Part shown: positions 40,414 through 41,373 of the stretch, piece by piece
How the letters are laid out: the number at the start of each line of letters is the position of its first letter
Numbering within the stretch: the stretch's first letter is position 1
Origin: Mxb001 sp049431945
Lineage (GTDB): Bacteria > Actinomycetota > Actinomycetes > S36-B12
Direction of reading: 5' to 3'
DNA: 41,373 bases
Assembly (NCBI GenBank): GCA_049431945.1
Contig: JBMTDJ010000011.1
Location: 1 to 41,373, forward strand
Made by a program: the position numbers and the translations under genes
Notes under the pieces: model-generated
What the model saw: the letters and a program-made list of their open reading frames with translations, nothing else
Databases searched by the model: none
What the model was told of the DNA's origin: nothing

Positions 40414-41373
40414 GCCGACTGCTCATCGTCGAAGCCGACGGCGGATCGCGCGGCAACCCCGGGCCGGCGGCCTTCGGCGCGGTGGTGCGCGACGGGGAGA
40501 CGGGCCGCGTGCTCGTCGAGATCGCCGAGACGATCGGTGAGGCGACCAACAACGTCGCGGAGTACCGCGGGGTCCTGGCGGGCCTCCAGCATGCCCTCGC
40601 GATCGACCCTGATGCGCGCATCGAGGCGCGCCTGGACTCCAAGCTCATCGTCGAGCAGATGAGCGGTCGCTGGGCTATCAAGAACGCCGGGCTTCGCGAA
40701 CTCGCCCTCGCGGTGCGCAACCTGCGAGCCGATGTCACCTACACCTGGGTCCCGCGGGCGCAGAACACCGCTGCGGACCGCCTGGTCAACGAAGCGCTAG
40801 ACGCCCAGTCGCGTGGGGAGACGGTTCGCATCGACCGACGCATCGGCTCGGGTCTGCCCGACGCCGAGGATGTCGTCGGCGAAGCGCTGGAGGACCGCGC
40901 GGAGGAAAAGCGCGAGGCCGCGAGACCGCACAAGATGGTGGGCTGGGCAACGGACCTGGGCACTCCGACGACCATGCTCCTGGGCCGCCACGGAGCGACC
41001 GCCCTGAGCCTGGAGAAGCGCTTCTCGGGAGCGGGTGGCTTCGACGCCCCGCTGGCTCCCCTCGGCGAGCAGCAGGCAGAGGCGCTCGCCCGCGAGATCG
41101 CGGCGCGCGGAGGCGTCGATGCGATCGTCGCCTCGCCGCTGTTACGCACACGCCAAACGGCTGAGCTCGTGGGGCAGGCGACGGGTGCGCCGATCGACAT
41201 CGAGCCCGGAATCGTGGAGTGCGCCTTCGGCGAGTGGGATGGTCACACCTTTGCCGAGGTCAGCGACCGCTGGCCGGTGGAGTTGGGCGCGTGGCTCGCC
41301 TCGACGGATGTCGCGCCTCCCGGGGGAGAGTCATTCGCCGAATGCCGTGACCGTGTCGATCGGGCGCGGCGTG
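40410..41373 (+). CDS. Bifunctional RNase HI / histidine phosphatase (3' truncated)
   Basis: The frame runs to the window end without a stop. Residues 1-130 are RNase HI, which degrades RNA in RNA-DNA hybrids; the four acidic residues are present: D10 in EADGGSRGNPG, E51 in NNVAEYRG, D76 in RLDSKLIVEQM and D123 in NTAADRLVNEAL. From about residue 185 a histidine phosphatase domain follows with H194 in LLGRHGAT, EKRFSG and SPLLRTRQTAE, like CobC alpha-ribazole phosphatase. This matches mycobacterial Rv2228c-type fusions. GTG at 40410 overlaps the previous stop (GTGA). Confidence 0.92.
   Translation, partial: MSRLLIVEADGGSRGNPGPAAFGAVVRDGETGRVLVEIAETIGEATNNVAEYRGVLAGLQHALAIDPDARIEARLDSKLIVEQMSGRWAIKNAGLRELALAVRNLRADVTYTWVPRAQNTAADRLVNEALDAQSRGETVRIDRRIGSGLPDAEDVVGEALEDRAEEKREAARPHKMVGWATDLGTPTTMLLGRHGATALSLEKRFSGAGGFDAPLAPLGEQQAEALAREIAARGGVDAIVASPLLRTRQTAELVGQATGAPIDIEPGIVECAFGEWDGHTFAEVSDRWPVELGAWLASTDVAPPGGESFAECRDRVDRARR

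Overview
The window is a high-GC chromosomal segment of an actinobacterium (Actinomycetota). Markers are the mycothiol ligase MshC, a FasR-type regulator next to fabD-fabH-acpP-fabF, a homodimeric-type AceE, the actinobacterial families DUF3052 and DUF3145, an acVLRF1 release factor, the RNase HI/phosphatase fusion, and frequent GTG starts with NTGA gene overlaps. No phage, IS element or CRISPR array was seen. Genus cannot be fixed from the sequence.

Layout. (1) 1-6311: 3' part of a giant surface protein with an acidic Pro-rich repeat linker, a propeller-like segment, about 14 fibronectin-III-like modules and a basic C-terminal beta domain. (2) 6405-10226: housekeeping and accessory genes (TMEM175-like channel, acVLRF1 peptidyl-tRNA hydrolase, DUF2237, secreted ferritin-like DUF2202, class III aminotransferase). 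(3) 10239-12074: divergent uracil-DNA glycosylase and mshC. (4) 12071-20274: a tightly overlapping leucine/isovalerate-type catabolic operon: TetR regulator, 3-methylcrotonyl-CoA carboxylase beta and alpha, HMG-CoA lyase, acyl-CoA dehydrogenase, a PaaK-like CoA ligase and a crotonase. A TetR-style palindrome sits between the regulator and the carboxylase. (5) 20464-23539: a winged-helix gene broken by an in-frame TAG, BioY biotin transporter, DUF3145, and a homocysteine S-methyltransferase domain protein. (6) 33862 down to 23593, minus strand: one run of mostly overlapping genes, aceE - ferritin/VIT iron exporter - fasR - fabD - fabH - acpP - fabF - acyl-CoA carboxylase beta, linking pyruvate oxidation to fatty-acid synthesis. 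(7) 34206-38536: DUF3052, a possible DinB/SCP2-like protein, an AhpE-like peroxiredoxin, an ABC-2 exporter pair, a pentapeptide-repeat remnant and a small two-gene membrane unit. (8) 38654-41373: tRNA-Val(UAC), then nif3 - zinc-ribbon protein - RNase HI/phosphatase.

Genes that work together: biotin uptake (BioY) lies between two clusters of biotin-dependent carboxylase genes; AceE makes the acetyl-CoA that the carboxylase and Fab enzymes use; the leucine operon also produces acetyl-CoA. The most unusual observations are a FabD fused to a biotin-carrier-like domain that has Arg at the biotinyl-Lys position, a 36-bp repeat present upstream of two genes and inserted in tandem inside nif3, the TAG-split regulator, a probable CTG start codon, a 22-codon coupled ORF, and a repeated leaderless promoter pattern.
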